Assembly: GCA_945890595.1 (NCBI GenBank)
Contig: CAMDCQ010000083.1
Location: 1 to 9,256, forward strand
Origin: Chitinophaga pinensis
Lineage (GTDB): Bacteria > Bacteroidota > Bacteroidia > NS11-12g > UBA9320
Length of the DNA: 9,256 nucleotides
Direction of reading: 5' to 3'
How positions within the stretch are numbered: position 1 is the first letter of the stretch; each line of letters begins with the position of its first letter. Position numbers and translations under genes: made by a program. Of the stretch, positions 7,494-9,256 are shown in pieces. The notes under the pieces were generated by a model. The model saw only the letters and a list, made by a program, of their open reading frames with translations. It was not told the origin of the DNA and did not search any database.

Positions 7494-7497
7494 CTAT

Positions 7498-7971
7498 ATG
7501 ATTCAAAGACCACAGACACTATTTTTTTTAGCTAATGTTGCTATTAGCATACTGTTATTGTTTTCGAATATAGTGTATTTTAATGCGGAAAATACTGAAA
7601 ATCAACAACGTGTTGAGATTCAGTATAACGCAACCAAAATGATAGCGGGTATGGATTCAGTTCAGGAGACAAACACTTATCTTATGGCTTTTATGGCAGT
7701 TGTGGGAGGTATTAGTTTGGCTGCTATGCTTATGTTTAAAAACAGAAAAACACAATTACTACTTACATCTATCAATTTCATATTCATACTTGGATGTATT
7801 GTAATGATGTATTTATACAGTATACACATGGCTTATTTTGAGCATACCGGTTTCCAAAATTTCAGATTACCCGCGCTTTTGCCTATTGTGCTTCTTGTAT
7901 TCAACTTAATAGCACGAAATGGAATACAAAAGGATGAGCAACTCATTCGTTCCATGGATAGATTACGTTAA
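7498..7971 (+). CDS. DUF4293 family membrane protein
   Basis: This is a small integral inner-membrane protein of unknown function, in a family found mainly in Bacteroidota. The 157 residues start with MIQRPQTLFFLA, close to the family's characteristic MIQRxQT opening, which fixes the ATG at 7498. Four hydrophobic helices are visible: about 8-30, 61-80, 85-110 and 122-141. The loop between helices 1 and 2 (about 31-60) is polar and should face the periplasm if the N-terminus is cytoplasmic. The C-terminus is charged (KDEQLIRSMDRLR). No catalytic motif is visible. Three bases separate its stop from the TTG start of the downstream ATPase, so the two are probably one transcription unit; whether they cooperate is unknown. 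It is divergent from crtD. Confidence 0.9.
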   Translation: MIQRPQTLFFLANVAISILLLFSNIVYFNAENTENQQRVEIQYNATKMIAGMDSVQETNTYLMAFMAVVGGISLAAMLMFKNRKTQLLLTSINFIFILGCIVMMYLYSIHMAYFEHTGFQNFRLPALLPIVLLVFNLIARNGIQKDEQLIRSMDRLR

Positions 7972-7974
7972 TCA

Positions 7975-9256
7975 TTGAAAATACTAGACGTACATAACTT
8001 TAGCGTTGGATTTAAAATCTCGAAACAAAAAACGTTTGATGCCGTAAAAGGCATTTGTTTTTGCATTCATCAAGGCGAAATTTTAGGTTTAATTGGCGAG
8101 AGTGGTAGTGGAAAATCTGTAGCGAGTCAGAGTTTAACTCGCTTAATAGATGACGCCATTATGGATGGAGAAGTTCTTTTTAATCATCTGGACCATCACG
8201 TAAATTTACTCACCATAGACAATGACCAGCTAACGCAAATACGCAAACGAGAAATATCTTATATTTTTCAAGAGCCAATGACCGCTTTAAATCCACTGCT
8301 TACCTGTGGTAAACAAATAATGGAATGTGCAGAGGTAAAAAGTGTTGATTATTTAAATGAGCTCCTACTTAAAGTTGAGCTCACAGACACCGATAGAGTC
8401 TCAAAAAGCTATCCCCATGAACTAAGTGGAGGGCAAAGACAACGTGTTATGATAGCCATGGCACTTGCTAAAAAACCCAAACTTCTTATTGCCGATGAGC
8501 CAACTACAGCGTTAGATATAGCAGTACAATCTGAGATTTTAGCCTTGCTTAAAAAGCTAAGTCGCGAAGAAAAAATGGGAATCCTATTTATCACCCATGA
8601 TCTCCTTTCATTAAAAGGATTTGCGGACAACATTGCAGTCATGTATCATGGTACTATTGTCGAAATTGGCACAGAGGCTCAAATTTTAGCCAACCCAAAA
8701 CATCCTTATTCTAAGGCGCTTATTGAAAGTAGAGCCACCTATGCAAAAAGAGGTCAAGTATTAGCAGAAATCAATGATTTGCTTCATGATATTGACGGTG
8801 AATTGTCATTTGAACAGCCCTTGAGTATAGCACTGAGTCCCCAGGAAAATTCAGAAGAGATTATTTTAGAACTTAAGGAAATTGAAAAATCACACTTCAA
8901 ATCTCACTTATTTACCACCCTAGAAACTAAGGTACTTCATAACATCAATCTCAGTCTACATCAAGGAGATATACTGGGACTTATTGGTGAAAGTGGCAGT
9001 GGGAAAAGTACAATAGCTAAACTCATCTTAGATATCTGGAAACCTACAAATGGGAGCATTTACGTGCATGATATTGAGCTCTCCAAGATTAATGATTTAT
9101 CAAATGAGATACAATTGGTTTTTCAAGATCCGTTTTCTTCGCTAAACCCTAAGCACAAAATAGGCGATGCCATAGCTGAAGTTGTGAAAACGGTAAGCAA
9201 CCATAAAGACTCGAAAATAACGCTTAAAAATAAAGTAGTATGTTTGCTGCAAGAAG
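7975..9256 (+). CDS. Fused double ATP-binding protein of an oligopeptide-type ABC transporter (DppD-DppF/YejF-like), 3' end missing
   Basis: This protein would power a peptide- or oligopeptide-type ABC transporter from the cytoplasmic face. The frame stays open to the window edge, giving 427 residues; fused proteins of this type, such as E. coli YejF, have about 530, so roughly 100 are missing. The first ATPase domain has Walker A GESGSGKS (41-48), Q-loop QEPM (99-102), signature LSGGQRQR (150-157), Walker B LLIADEP (170-176) and H-loop His208, then the family's HPY motif (243-245). After a linker at about 253-295 the second domain shows Walker A GESGSGKS (338-345) and Q-loop QDP (384-386), followed by FSSLNP, typical of OppF/DppF. 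Its signature and Walker B lie beyond the edge. The start is TTG at 7975: the preceding in-frame stop is two codons upstream and the first ATG (8161) lies after Walker A. Permease and binding-protein genes are not in the window. Confidence 0.92.
   Translation, partial: MKILDVHNFSVGFKISKQKTFDAVKGICFCIHQGEILGLIGESGSGKSVASQSLTRLIDDAIMDGEVLFNHLDHHVNLLTIDNDQLTQIRKREISYIFQEPMTALNPLLTCGKQIMECAEVKSVDYLNELLLKVELTDTDRVSKSYPHELSGGQRQRVMIAMALAKKPKLLIADEPTTALDIAVQSEILALLKKLSREEKMGILFITHDLLSLKGFADNIAVMYHGTIVEIGTEAQILANPKHPYSKALIESRATYAKRGQVLAEINDLLHDIDGELSFEQPLSIALSPQENSEEIILELKEIEKSHFKSHLFTTLETKVLHNINLSLHQGDILGLIGESGSGKSTIAKLILDIWKPTNGSIYVHDIELSKINDLSNEIQLVFQDPFSSLNPKHKIGDAIAEVVKTVSNHKDSKITLKNKVVCLLQE

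Noticed and set aside
8409..8642. Minus-strand open frame opposite the first ATPase domain
   Set aside because: It is antisense to the signature, Walker B and H-loop region, which is conserved for the ATPase. The antisense product has no recognisable features.
8083..9009. Near-repeat sequences around the two Walker A motifs (about 8083-8118 and 8974-9009)
   Set aside because: The similarity is explained by two homologous ATPase domains in one fused protein and not by a mobile or regulatory repeat.

Overview
The window looks like chromosomal DNA from a Bacteroidota (Flavobacteriia-like) bacterium. The reasons are an AT-rich sequence, an adjacent porU-porV pair of the type IX secretion system (T9SS), a DUF4293 protein (a family largely restricted to Bacteroidota), a flavobacterial-type crtD-cruF carotenoid pair, no evident Shine-Dalgarno sequences, and Bacteroidota-type TAnnTTTG promoter boxes in the gaps between genes. 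I see no phage, insertion sequence, CRISPR, tRNA or rRNA signal.

Layout. (1) Positions 1-3601, plus strand: the 3' part of porU, the T9SS sortase, then complete porV, its outer-membrane partner. PorV shuttles secreted cargo to PorU, which cuts off the C-terminal sorting signal at the cell surface. (2) Positions 3626-3666: a strong bidirectional hairpin terminator between convergent genes. (3) Positions 3682-7424, minus strand, read right to left: crtD (carotenoid 3,4-desaturase), cruF (carotenoid 1,2-hydratase family) overlapping it by 20 bp, a small uncharacterised exported protein, then a thiolase with its own probable promoter. CrtD and CruF together indicate modification of one carotenoid end (1-hydroxy, 3,4-didehydro), as in saproxanthin or myxol-type pigments. 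The core genes crtB, crtI, crtY and crtZ are not in the window. (4) Positions 7425-7497: a compact divergent promoter region. (5) Position 7498 to the window end, plus strand: a DUF4293 four-helix membrane protein, then three bases later a fused double ATPase of an oligopeptide-type ABC transporter, which runs off the edge.

This is mostly recognisable core and pigment biology, and I found no clear new multi-gene system. The points most worth a second look are: four correctly oriented TAnnTTTGC boxes very close to start codons, which suggests leaderless or nearly leaderless mRNAs and explains two misleading upstream TTG starts; forced TTG starts for crtD and the ABC ATPase; and the uncharacterised 139-residue protein in the carotenoid cluster.
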